DNA of 64,000 nt from Bimuria novae-zelandiae CBS 107.79 (Eukaryota; Ascomycota; Dothideomycetes; Pleosporales; Didymosphaeriaceae), in the NCBI GenBank assembly GCA_010015655.1, contig ML976658.1, positions 1,639,427 through 1,703,426 of the forward strand, read 5' to 3'. Below the pieces are notes generated by a model, which searched no databases, had not been told where the DNA came from, and worked only from the letters and a program-made list of their open reading frames with translations. Positions 35,625 through 48,000 of this stretch are shown here, in pieces. Every line of letters starts with the position of its first letter. Position 1 is the first letter of the stretch. Position numbers and translations under genes: made by a program.

Positions 35625-38600
35625 CACCCCCTCGCACCTCCCACATGCTGGAGGGGCGATCGCCCCGTATATAAAGCCGTAGACGTACCCGCAAAAGTGG
35701 CTATCGCCAGATTTTATAGTGTTGAGCTTTTTACTTAACGTTTTTCCCGACAAATCGTCCACAGAAATCCACGAGATAGAGCTGCCTTACAAACTCCGCA
35801 TGTTTCTGCTTTGAGAGCAACTTCGTGAGCCCGTCTGCTAGCATCTTAGTTGTTGGCACCTATCTCATATAGAGTCGTCCTGCCTCTACTTCTTAACAAA
35901 TCTACATTTGGTGTATGTCCACGTGTTTAATGCTCGTTTTTAGGCGGTCTTCCTGCTTGTTAATAATGCCTACTGTCTACTAGTTGTCATATATAATAAC
36001 CGGCGTCTTATTTAGCTTAAAACTGATCCCCTCAAAAAAGCGCAACCATTCTTAAAGTTGTAATCCAGCGGTTAATAGAGCAAGTAGCTCTATCTCTGTT
36101 ATTAACTTGCTAACAGTCCTTTGCACCGTAGATCTCCAATCAACTAGCAAATTATATAGTAGGAAGAGATAGCCGTGGCTACTCTAGCGCGTCTCTATAA
36201 CGTCCGCATACAACGCGTCTGATGCTCCGTAAAAGACGGGATCGAGGTTACCTCCAGCAAGGATTTCGATAGCGCCGTCGCCGTTATCACTACTGCCCTG
36301 GAGAGCGTAGTACTTTGTTGCTAGGAGATAGACCCACACCTTAAGTGCGTACTATACATGCAACTGCCTAGGATTAGTAAGGTAACATGCCAAAACAATA
36401 TGCGAGCGCGCAACATCTGGACGCGTCTAGCAAGCAATATATGCTAAACTACCAACCAATTACTAGTAATACGTCCGTCGTTCGGCATTAGGCTCCTCTA
36501 TAGAAGCCTGCAAGTTATTTACGTATTATGGTAGTGGAGCCTCCAGCGTCTTGCCCTCCAGCTTCACATTAAATTGATAAGCGACCTTATTAATATACTT
36601 ATTCTGTAATAACTAAATCTTGCGCTACTTCCTGTCTCGAAGTACTCGTACGCCTAGGAACTATGTAAGTTCTCCTATTATCTTTAAGTCGTAGTGTTTA
36701 ACAAGCTTGCTAGCAATACTATCGAACAAACGTTGGTTGCTGCGATAATAGGCGATTGTAATATTATTAATAAAGATAAACAATATAAGGTAATTATTTG
36801 TATACAAGCATGGGAACCCTGGGACACGCTTAAGGCCTAATTTCTTGACTGTGCAACGGAAATCTTTGTACTAGAGTAGTGCTAACTCCTTTAAACCATA
36901 TAGAGCGCGCAAGACCTCTAGGAACTCGCCATCGTCGCTGAAGACGTCTGGGGTCTCCACTAAGAGCTTGCGATTAAGTAGGGCGTTTAAGAAAGCGTTG
37001 GGCGCGTTATACTGCCAAAGCTCTAGGTCAAACTTGTTAGCGATTGCTAGTAGGGCCCGAAAACTTCGTGCTGCCAGCGTCGCTGCGTAAGTGTCTCTAT
37101 ACTACTCCTTAAGGTCTCCTCGTATAACAAGCCGCGCCTTAAACTTGTAAAGATGGCCGTTCTTGTTAAACTTGTAATTAAATACCTATATAAGCGGGAG
37201 CACCTTAATACCTTGCTTAGCCACTATCTTTCTAGTTATCTTTGTCTTGCAGAAACAGCCCTTGTCCCACACCTGGCGATACTCTTGTTAAACGGCCTCC
37301 ATAAACTACTTGCCGAATTGGTGATACTTTAGCTAGTGTATAGACTTTGGTTTAGGCGGCAATTGGCTCCTGTGAAGTTGCTAGTTGTTAAGAAAGCTGG
37401 ATCCGCCATTTTGGCCTTGCTTAACGTTTATTAAAGTTGCAAAAGCATGGAGATATTCGCCAACGCGCCTAGCGCCAAAAATCGCCGCATGTGACTAAGG
37501 ATTATTACGGTTCGTTGGCCTACGCTCACGCCTGCCTAAAACGATATTTTCCTCTAAAAAATCAAGGTTTCGACGCTGAGGAGTATTGTTCGTATGCATG
37601 TTAGGCATATAGTCTGGTATTTTAGTCGCAGAACAGTTTACGACTGGTTGCTAGGTAGGTAAAGGCGGTGTTAAGTACGCGTCGAAAAATTAAGTATCTC
37701 TATCTTCTTGTGCTAAGACTCTTTCCCTATTAGGTAAGGCGCTTTATTCCTTATTACTACACTCCTAGGTCTACGTGCTCCCCCTTAACACTAAATCCTC
37801 CTCACCCCCTAGCTGCTGCTATAATTAAGCCTTGTCTTACTCTAACTTGTTTTCTAGCGTTTGAATTTGTTCGTCCAGAATGACGTTGTCGCCTCGATTG
37901 TCTAGATTTCCAGCTACCGGGCATAATATGTCGCGAAATAGAGCATCTACTATACGCTGCATCTCTTTAACTTGCTTAGCGATAGCAGAAGCCTTCTTAT
38001 CCACTCTATGCTTAACTTGGGAGAGAACTCCCTCGTCAGACGTAGTTAATTGCTGGAGTAATGTACGCGCTCGCGCTTGCCATGTTATTAGTAAGTCTTC
38101 TACTTTAATATTATCTTCATTTGGCATCTCTAGCACATCTAATAGCTTGATAAATCTTGCAACTACTTGCCTGTTATACACATCTTTGCTGCCTTTATAG
38201 AAACGACTTGGGTTAAAAACAACGTCTCTTACGCGAACAACTTGGTCCTTCGTCGGCAGCCAAATCCTAAAGATATTAGTCGAATCGTACCCTACAAGAT
38301 AGCCAATAAGAGCCCTAGACTGTGTCTTTGCAGCCTTTGGCAGGTGCTTGTTTAATATATATGCTTGACAACCAATAGGCCGCATGTGGGAGATAACAGG
38401 CTTGTGTCTCCAAACAATCTCATATGGAGTTTTCTAGCCTAACGACCTCGTTGGCGTACAGTCAAGTAAGTACCCTACTGTCTTGTACATCTCATTCGCC
38501 AGCTTCTTAGGTAAGTTGGCCTGCAACGTTAGCGCTCTTGCCCTTGTGCTAAGCGTCTTCCTAGCTATTTCAGCGCCGCCGTTCTGCTCTAGTGTGTCTA

Positions 38601-40800
38601 ATGCCCGCAGCTCTAAGCGTATGCCTAATTTGTCATAGAGACTCTTAAACCTAAATCCCTTCTTGTTATTAGCTTTTATAACGATTACGTCGCAATCAAA
38701 CTGCCTCTAGATCCGCCAAATCACGCTAAGTAGCCAGGGACGCAGCTCTCCCGCGTTTCTTATCCTAGTTGTTTTTACCTCGTTCTTTTTAGAATACTCG
38801 TCCACCGCATGAGCAGCGTACCTGTCGCGATTATAGTAGAGCTTGCCGTGCTCGCGGATTTGTAAAACGTTGATAGTAATACGATAAAACGGGCGCTCTG
38901 CCACGTCTGCTGGCGTATGCCTAGACACTTGCTACGTGAGCTTTGCCTTATGATAGACCTGGCAATTAAGGTCCTGCTGCTCGACGTCCGTCACTTCGAC
39001 GCTAACTATATTATCTTATAAGTGTTGGACTACCTCTCTTAATAGATAACCTTATATAGCATAAGCAAGCTTCGCGCTAAGTTTCTAGGCAGGTTTTAGT
39101 ATCCTTAATAGCGCTGTCCTTATTATAAAGGTAGACAACGTTAGCTGCTTTAGTCGCTTGCTTGTCTCGACGTCTAGTAACTAGTGGCCCCGCCAGTACT
39201 CTAAATGAGCAATCACCCCTGAGCTTTTATACAGAACGTCTCTACCAGAGTTAAAGTGAATGCCTACATCACGACAGCGGCCCAGGCCCATAACGCTTGT
39301 TAAGAAGCCTAGCACAAAGGCGACGTAAGTAAGTGCTAAGCTCTTAACACTAGACAGCGTATAGATAGAGAGGCTGACTTTACCCCAGGCTTCTACTAGA
39401 ATGTGACTTACTCTAATAGTAATAGTCCCGCCGTTGTGCTCCTTACGCTCCCTCTCCCAGCCTACCTAGTCCTCTAAATTAATAATGTGAGTATTGCTGC
39501 CTAGGTCTAGAATCTAGCGGTCCTATAAACTATTATCTTCTGCAATAGCTGCGACTTTAAGATCTTTAAAAGGCGGAGAGTCGTCGTTTATAAGGACAGC
39601 CTCCGCTATAAAATTTGCCGTATAAGTAGCTAGAGTAGTAGGAGCTTTGCCGTCGTCCGCTGTAATTGTCTCCTTAATATCTATGTTATTACGCTTACGC
39701 TATTTGCCTAGGTACTCTTCTACCTTTTCTTTTAAGCCAGCGTTGTCCTGGTAAGCCTTCTTAATGCGCTCTCGTATAGACTTCTTATCCTTAAAGTCCA
39801 CGCGCCTGCCTTTGGTATGTAGGTTAAGGTAATAGCAGTTCTCCTACTGGTGGCGAAATCCACACAAGTAGTTCTTGCCCTTATCGTTAAAGCTGTCCTT
39901 ATTTATCTCTTAAATAGTCTTTGCTGCTTAAAGCTCTCCTGCCATTGCTGCAAGTTAAAGGGCCCTAGGTCGAGTCGTCCGTAAGTAGTCCTTATATGTC
40001 GCGATCTCGTTTTCTAATAATGGAGTAGTTGTTTAGCTAGTGCGCTGTTGCTTAAGATAACTCGCCAGCGTAGGCGCTCTATACTCTGGATCTACTGCCT
40101 TAATAGCCACTAGAAAATCCTCTACTAATTAGTTATCTGTAATGTCTAATAGCGAAACTACATGCGCCTGCCTTGTTACGTCAAGCTAGTCCCTTAGCTA
40201 AATCTCCATACTCTTGTCCCTTAGTGGCACACATAATTGGCGATACTTCTCCTTTAGTTCGCGCTTAATTACGGTTGTCGTGAGCGATAAGTAGGCCTTA
40301 AGGGTAACTAGACGTGTATAAGTAGTGTTCTTACTTTATAGTAAGTATAGGTTGCGTTAATGTATAGTGCGCGCTATTTTAGAGTTAAAAATAGCGAGCG
40401 CTCTCTATTAACGCTTAAATGCTAGAAGATCTTGCTTATACCTTTAATATAAGAATTAGTAGCGCGTAAACCCTTTGTCGTTAAGATCTTGCTTAGTGTA
40501 ATTTGCTAGTATAGGGATCGGTTCCCTATTTGCCCCTGCGCGTGGCAACGTGTCTTTTGGCTCTGGCGGAGTAGGCGCTGTTAATTGCCTCAAATCTGCC
40601 TTTGGCACGTTAGGATCCACGTACTCCCATAGCCCATGCTGTTGCGCTGTATCTTTACGCAAAAATAGCCATGATTGCCAGTCCTTGGGCGTCTTAAGGA
40701 TCACTCCCATCGCTCGGGATGCTGCCTGCAATTCGGCCGTTATCGTGATTGTATGGAGAGGGCAAACAAATAGTATGTGTGAAAGATCAGACGACTAAGA
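35625..40800 (-). pseudogene. copia-3 gag-pol, degraded
   Basis: On the minus strand: gag from about 40731 (open to 40456); a damaged zinc knuckle near 39850; the protease/pre-integrase region; and integrase around 38930-38430 (RYAAHAVDEYSKKNEV at 38825; GGAEIARKTLSTRARAL near 38560). A long linker, open for 182 codons (38385-37837), begins MRPIGCQAYILNKHLPKA and is the usual integrase C-terminal/spacer region. Reverse transcriptase follows (ALYGLKEL near 36900; the catalytic box near 36775 reads FINN, both Asp lost). RNase H ends near 35760 (ADGLTKLL). It is less densely stopped than copia-1 or copia-2 but not functional. Confidence 0.8.
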
Positions 40801-40858
40801 GTAATTACTGACTGCAATAGCTGAGTTGCCTGATAAAACGCTATACCGGGCTCATAAC

Positions 40859-41060
40859 TATGAACCAAATAACTAATGTCTATCCCCCCCCGTCTGCCTC
40901 TAGAGGTAAGCTATCTCCTATATACCCAGGCGCAAACATCCTAGATAACTGGCAAACAGCAAACAAAAGGAAAATAAGCCATTAGCTCGGTGGCAAACAT
41001 CAAAAAAACAAACAAAAGGAAAACAAGCCATCAGCTCAGTGGTAAACATCAAACCTCACA
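40859..41060 (-). repeat. copia-3 LTR, high-coordinate copy (202 bp)
   Basis: Nearly identical to the other copy, differing by a few transitions in the parts compared, so insertion was recent relative to the outer gypsy-2. Confidence 0.85.
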
Positions 41061-44000
41061 CTATATCTAGAAGAACCTTAAACAGGGCTTTATTTAACTA
41101 TCGCGATTAAGCGCTGGGGCACTAATCCTTTTTATAAAGAAAAAGGATAGAGGCCTTTACCTCTACGTTAACTATAAGGGACTAAATATAGTTATAATAA
41201 AGAACCAATACCTACTTCCCTTAATACAGGAATCCCTTAACTAACTAGGGGATGCCTAGATCTACACTAAACTAGACCTAAGGGATGCCTACCACCGCGT
41301 CTAAATTAGGGCAGGAGATGAATAGAAGACGGCCTTTTAAACAAGGTATAGATAGTATAAATATATAGTAATACCTTTTAGCTTAATAAACGCGCCTGCG
41401 ACCTTCCAAAGCTATATTAATAATATACTATTAGACCTTCTTGATATCTGCTATATTGTGTACCTCAACGATATCCTTATCTACTCTAAGACGAAGGAGG
41501 AATATATCCAGCACGTTTAAACAGTGCTAGAATGCCTTATTAAACGCTAACTATACGCCAAACTGTCTAAATGCAAATTCCACACACGCAAGGTAGGATA
41601 CCTAGGCTTTATAGTATCTCTAGACGGCGTAGAGATAGAGGAGGACCGCGTCGCCTCTATAAAAGATTAGCCTAAACTAAACTTAGTCTAAGTAGTTAAG
41701 ATCTTCCTTGGCTTTGCTAACTACTATTAAAGGTTTATAGAAGAATTCTCTTAAGTAGCGGCACCCCTTCACGCCCTGATAAGAAGGCTAGAGGGAGCTA
41801 CTAAGGGCAAACAGTAATAAAGACTTAAGGAATTAGTTATAATAAGCCTACTAAAGCAGGCTAAGGCCTTTTTTTACTAGCTAAAAGAGAGCTTTATGCG
41901 AGGGCCCTTACTAGCCCACTTTAATCCTAAAAGACCCTTAAGAGTGAAAACCGACGCTTTAGGTTTCGCGATTTCGGGTATCTTAAGCTAACTATAACTA
42001 GATAAATATAAGAAGCTATAATAGCACCTAGTTGCTTTTTATTCGCGCAAGATAAACTAGGCAGAACGAAACTACGACACGCATAATAGCGAGTTACTAG
42101 CAATTATTAAAGCTTTTAAGTATTAGTAACACTACCTAGAGGGTATTAGTAAAAAGGTTAAGCTTCTAACTAATTATGCCAACCTGCAAGGGTTCATGTC
42201 TATAAAAGTCCTAACTAGACGGTAGGCAAGGTGGGCTGAATAGCTTATAACGTTTAATTTTAAAATTAAACACTATTTAGGAAGGACGAATCCCGCTAAT
42301 AGACTATCGCAAAGACCTAACTATAAGTTAGAGGAGAAAACAAGCTTAGGCAGGATAGGTAGTTCCTAGTAAAGACTCCTTAAGGCCCTATAGCACAAGT
42401 TATAGCTAAAAGGCAACGCTTTAGACAAAGCAGGCGTAGTAGGCAGCCTATAGCCACTAAAGCAGGCAGGAAGCCCTAGACTAGTAGTAGCGACAAGGGT
42501 CGCTAGACCTAGAACGTTAGCAACTAAGGAGGCGGTGGTAAATAATTTAGTAAGCGCTTACCCCACAGTAGAGCTATTAAAGAGAAATAGCTAGGGGGAC
42601 GAAACTATAGAACGAATCCTTTAGTACCTTTAAGGGCTAGAGATGGCAAAGCCGGAATGGCTAAAGCGCTAGATAATTAGACTAGCCAACCTATTACGGT
42701 ACGAGAATAGGCTATACGTGCCACCTCTAGCGAGGGTACACGTCCTTTAATAATGCCACGATAACCCCCTCGCGGGCTATTTTAGCTTTGCTAGGACCTT
42801 AGAGCTAGTACTGCAAGAGTTCTAGTAGCCTAGTATCTAATAATACGTAAAGAACTACGTCTAGACCTGTTAAGCGTGCTCTAGGGCGAAACCTATCTAA
42901 TACGTAACGCACGGCCAACTTAACAGCCTACTAGTCCTAAGGGGTATCTAGGAGGATATTACTATAGACATAGTAATAGATCTACTTAAGAGTAAATTTA
43001 GAGCCTATTATTATAATAGTATCCTAGTAGTTATTAACTAGTTTTCTAAGATGGCACACTACATCCCCACGCGAAAGGACCTAAAGGTAGTAAAACTAGC
43101 TAAAGTCTTTAGGAGAGAGGTTCTGCGCCTACACGGCCCTCTAAAGTTAATAGTTATAGATAGAGGTAGCCTATTTATATTAGCTTATTAGAGCACCTTT
43201 ACTTAATATTTAAAAACTAAGTAACTCTTCTCTACTGCCTTCCACCCGCAGACAGACGGATAGACAGAACGATAGAACTAAACGCTTAAATAGTACCTTT
43301 AAGTGTTCTATAACTACGAATAATCTAATTAGGCGGACCTTCTATTTAAAGTAGAATATTTATATAATAATAGCATCTATAGCTCTATAAGAGTGTCGCT
43401 ATTTATTATAGTGTACAGCCTAAATCTACCAATAGTAGGCCTGCCCTAAGAAGTACAGCTACGCGGGTTGGTACCTATGGTAAGGGCCAGAGCGGTAGTT
43501 CTAGCCTAGACTAAGGCCTAGATAACCCAAGCGATCCTTAGGGCACAGGCGTACTAGGCAACGTGGTATAACAGGAAGTATAAGGCCTAAACCTTTATAG
43601 TAGGGGACATGGTATACCTCGACGCCCGCAATATACGGTTAACTAGGCCTAAAAAGAAACTTAACTACAAGTTCTAGGGTCCCTATAGGGTAAAACGGCG
43701 GATTAATTAACAGGCATATAAGCTAGAGCTGCCAAAGGACTTTAATATTTACCTAGTGTTCTATGTGTCTCTCCTAAACCAGGCAGCCCTAAAAGAACTA
43801 CTATAACGAGAGTAAAGCCTGCCTAAGGTTATTATACTATAAGTAGGGGAGGATATATACCTAATTAAAGGAATTAGATCTAGGGTACTCCAGGACGGAG
43901 AATGGCTGTATGAAGTTAAGTGGAAAGGATATAATAGCAATAAGAACTAGTGGTTATCTATAAAGGAGATCTCTAAAGGGGCGATAAAGCAGTTCCTAAA

Positions 44001-44500
44001 GGGCTTAGACAAGGAGACTAAAGGTCGCCCTAGACAGGAGCCCAAGAGGCGGGGTCGCTTCCCTAGAGAAGGAGGAAGACAGCACTTAATAGTAATTAAT
44101 AATAGATTACCCTAGAGAGTACACTTTATAGGCTGCGAAATACTAGAATAAACAAGGCAAAGGATTCTTAAATAGACTAAAGACTAGAATAAGCTATCTA
44201 GGCCCATTCACGCCTCTCGGGGCCTAATAAAGGCTTATAAGCCTATTCGGACCGTACCCAACGCGATCATAGCTAACCGAAACCTAACTAAAACCGCCTA
44301 AGGGTATAGAACGTGAATAAAATCCGGACACCATTAATAGGGGCAGGAATCCCTAGATTATACTAGATAACCCTCTTAATTAGTTAGGCGCTTAGACTCG
44401 TAGGCTTACTAAAAAGTCTTCTAACTACCCTTACTCTTAATCTTCTTCTTTACTTCCTCCGCGAGGAAGTCCAGCGTGGCTAGAACACTAGCCTTAAACG
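41061..44500 (+). pseudogene. gypsy-2 pol, part 2 (RT, RNase H, integrase, chromodomain)
   Basis: Continues the frame broken at 35422. Reverse transcriptase: [25 protein letters not shown] (split here as [14 protein letters not shown] and YVNYKGLN, about 41110-41190) and a catalytic box YLND at 41461 in place of YLDD. RNase H has KTDALGFAISGILS near 41950. The H2C2 and integrase core lie at about 42720-43300 (ITIDIVIDLL, MAHYIPTRKD, TAFHPQTDG). A chromodomain-like module at about 43850-44010 reads GEWLYEVKWKGYNSN, in one frame with the rest. After it comes a basic tail (RPRQEPKRRGRFPREGGRQ). Stops are mostly TAG at expected Gln/Trp sites. Confidence 0.8.
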
Positions 44501-44503
44501 CTA

Positions 44504-44812
44504 ACTACCTCGAATTAGTATTAATAACCTAGGATTAGGGTTAAGGACCCTTACTAACTTAAGAGTAACTTTCTTGCGTCTAGGGGTAAGAGCACTAGCA
44601 GTAACTAGGGAGGTTAAACCACCCCCCTCTATAGTAGAAGCTTTCCTCTTCCGCTTCTCCTTAATAGAGAGGCCCACCACCAGAATAATCTCCTTAGGAG
44701 GCCAGGTGTCATAACCTAAGTGGTAGGGGGTTAATAGGTTTCCGCAGAATTTGGATCCGGTGGCCCTATGTAACTTAGTCTAGATAACCCTTAACTACAC
44801 TAGATAATACTT
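44504..44812 (-). pseudogene. gypsy-2 antisense frame, distal part
   Basis: Minus-strand frame opposite to pol. It has two TAG codons near its upstream end and is then open for over 90 codons to TAG at 44501-44503. It reads LHRATGSKFCGNLLTPYHLG, then YDTWPPKEIILVVGLSIKEK, then a basic KRKRKAS / TPRRKKVTLK segment. It is interrupted upstream by copia-4 at 44812 and resumes in frame at 50143. A further open stretch in another frame (44500-44420; SVLATLDFLAEEVKKKIKSK) may be its continuation after a shift. No family recognised; the basic patches suggest nucleic-acid binding or a nuclear signal (inference). Confidence 0.55.
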
Positions 44813-45037
44813 TGTCAGATTTGATAGTGTTCTATCACTTTGAGATAATGCAATGATGAGAATTTAATGGATATAATGATTGATTGATGATGTTCGTGTT
44901 CTGTCTATGTCTAGAATGCAGATGTGTGCGAGGCTCCAAATAAGTGCCGCTGCAGCGCTAGCCCTATTTAGAATAGTACAAAAGAGAGAGTGCTCCAGCC
45001 TCATATCCACAACAGATAGAGGCCATATAATCGGACA
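44813..45037 (-). repeat. copia-4 LTR, low-coordinate copy (225 bp, little RIP)
   Basis: Begins TGTCAGATTTGATAGTG and ends ATAATCGGACA; TGTC...GACA ends. Retains most TpG dinucleotides that are TpA in the other copy. Confidence 0.9.
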
Positions 45038-48000
45038 CACCCCCTTAGCTTGGGCTTATCCTCAAGCTAGACCTTCGCATTATTTATCTGTCCATTATTC
45101 TAACTTAAAGGCCTCTATCCTCTGCTGTAAATCCTGCAGGGCAACCTCTTAATTAATAATCTTATCTAATATATCTTTAAGTCCTAGCTTATTTAGAAAC
45201 TTGCTCCATTTGTTTACTAGCAGGGCCTTTATAAGTCTATCTGTAACCATGTCCTCTAAGCGTTAATAGTCTACCTTAATTTTCCTAAGTGTGACTTCTT
45301 GTCTTAGCTAGTGATTATAGATATCCACATGGCGGAGCTTAGTCTGCAGCTTTGCGATCTCTTTAGTAACTAGATAAATAGTTTATTAATTATCGCAGTT
45401 AATTGTGATTGGGTAATTGCTTATAGCGATCTAGAGCTCCTAGAGTAATCGTGAAGTAAAGATAGCCTCCTTAGCCACTTATAAAAGCGCTAGAAGTTCG
45501 GCCTCTATTATTAATGTAGTGACTGTATCTTGCTTGCTTGCTTTCCAGGCAATCAGGCCGCCAAATAGCTTAATAATGTATCCTTGTGAACTCTTACGAT
45601 CGAGTGTATTATCTGCAAAGAATGCGTCGCTTGCTACTTCTAGAGTATCTACACCCCTAAGCTGAAGACCTAGTAATTTAGTATTAGCAAGATAGAGGAG
45701 AACTTGGTTAGTAGCCGCTTAATACTCTTTGCTTAGGTTAGATAAGAATCGTGATAATCTAGAGCTTACAAAGGCGATATCTAGTCAAGTTGTAACTATA
45801 GCATAGAGAATTAATCCGACTTTGCGCTGGTATCGATTAATCTTACCCTTACTAGCTAGTCCTGTTCTTAGGAGTAATTTAATTAAACCTATCGGGGTAT
45901 TATAGCGAATCTCATGGTGATTGATGAGGCGCGATATTTTGTTAATATATAATGCTTATAAAAGCTAGATCTTTCTGTTTAAGCGGTCCCTGATGATTTT
46001 AATTCCTAGAAACTATTACAGGTCTTTCCTGCTAGTAAGGGTAAATTTAGTTCTTATCTCTTTAATAGCTACTTTTGCTACAGACTCGTGATTCTTCTAA
46101 TAGGCGATGATAAGATCATCCACATAGAAGAAGATAATAATGCCGTCCTTAATAAGGTAGCATGGCTCGTGGGGCACTGTTTTAAAGCCAATATCACGGA
46201 GCGTTAATGTAAACTCTCTTTACTAGAGTAGTAGAGATATGCGTAGTCCATATAGTGCTTTATATAGTTTAAGGACTGTGCCTGCTCGCGAGTATCCGCG
46301 GGGCATTCTCATGTAGATTTCTCTGTCTAGCTTTACGTGAATAAACGCGTTCGTAACGTTATGTTAGATAAGCTCTAGGTTAAACTAAGCTACAATTACT
46401 ATAAGCATGTAAAAGGATTGTCCTGCAAATATTACAGCGTAGGTTTTTTACAAGGTTAGGTACCGCTATTAATTGCCTCGCACTACTAGCCTTGCCTTGC
46501 ACTTTTATAGTCGATAGTGTTTATTAAACTTGTAGGTGTATACCTATATATAGTTAAGGATTTAATAGCCTGCTACCTTTACTAGAGCTACTGCGACCTC
46601 GCTCCAAGACTTTATTTCCTTATAGCTCTATAGATAGGAACGTTCTGCTTCCTTCTATATATTATAAAGAGGGTAATCTTCGAGCTTACTTCAGCATGTA
46701 GGTGGCTCTAGAAGCACGCTTCGATGTAGCTTCTTACCTAATATAATTATTTATTAAAGCTACGCCTTATTAAGAATCTTGCCTTCGTATTTACCATTGC
46801 TACTAGCTTTAGTGCCTACTATAAAGGCTGCGGCTTATGCGCTTGTTTGCAATTACCCTGTTTATAACTCTTAGGGTAGTCTAGCTTAATCGCCTCCTGC
46901 TATTAGTTATATAAGGAGTATTACTAGTGGCGGTGTTAATAGAGGCGTTAGATATTCGTACCCAGCTCTCCTGCCTTAATTATACTTAAGAGCGCTTTTA
47001 ACCTCTTCCTCTAGCGCTTCACTAATTATCTTATCTTTAAAGAAGGACTCGGTGGCTTGCTCTTATTAAGGTGAAGAAGGTAGCTTTACTAATCGCACCT
47101 AGGCCACTATTTCTTCCAATGTGTTGTGCATAAGGTTGTCTACTAGGTCTTTAGTTTTGCCTAAGAACATAGTATCCTCGTCGAAAATTACATCGCGAGT
47201 ACTAATTATCTTTGCTAGAGAGGGAATCCATATTCTCTAGATGTTAGTTAATTTGTAGCTAACTAAATAACCTATCTATGCTTTAGGATCTAGTCGCTAG
47301 AGCTTACTCTTGTCACGTTTAGTGTTATTAGTTATAGCAAAGGTCTTGCAGCTATAGGCTTTTAAGTAAGCTTAATTAGGCTTCTTTAGTTAGGTGACAA
47401 TACCATTCTAAAAGGCTACTGTTGTAAAGAACACTTTATATAGAGATTACTATCGATTAGCGTAGTTTAGCGTTTAATTATACAGGTAGACTACGGCTTG
47501 GGTAATCTCAGGCCACATTTACTAGGGTAGGTTAGAGTTAAGTTGCATCGCGCGCGCTTTCTCCTTAATTACACCCCCTAAGCGTTTAGCTCCTCTATTT
47601 TATACTTAAGTATCTAGTGCTAAAGGCTTAATCTTAATACCTTGCGCTGAGCACCACTTCTTAACGTCTACCTTAATAGAGAAGATCTTGTTATTAGATT
47701 TAATTACTTTTACTATAATATTGTATTATACTTTTATAAACTATATAAAGGTGCTAAGTAATTTAATAATTAAGCGTGCTAGGCAGTTATCTTTAAAGTA
47801 GTAGTCCTATGCAAAGCCAGAGAATTAGTTAGTAATTAGCATTTAGCTCTTCTCTCTTGTTAAGCTATCTGCTTCATAGTTGTGAAAGTCTATTGCGACT
47901 CGCTCGCCAGGGCCTTTAGTTCGCTCCCTGGCTTGCCGGCGTATTTGCCATTTTAGTTTTACTTTACCGCAGGCGTTACATTTAACTGTAGGGAGGCCTT

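Larger units (their letters stand above)
35423..41060 (-). mobile_element. copia-3: complete minus-strand Ty1/copia element in gypsy-2 RT
   Basis: Two 202-bp LTRs and the 5-bp duplication CTATA (35418-35422 and 41061-41065). Removing the element and one duplicate restores the gypsy-2 frame. The coding strand is minus; a purine-rich tract (GAGGGGGTG on the minus strand, near 35625-35640) abuts the LTR at the low-coordinate end, as expected for the 3' side. Confidence 0.9.

Noticed and set aside
37880..38200. Plus-strand 106-codon frame inside copia-3
   Set aside because: It mirrors the open 182-codon pol linker on the minus strand, which carries the recognisable copia motifs.
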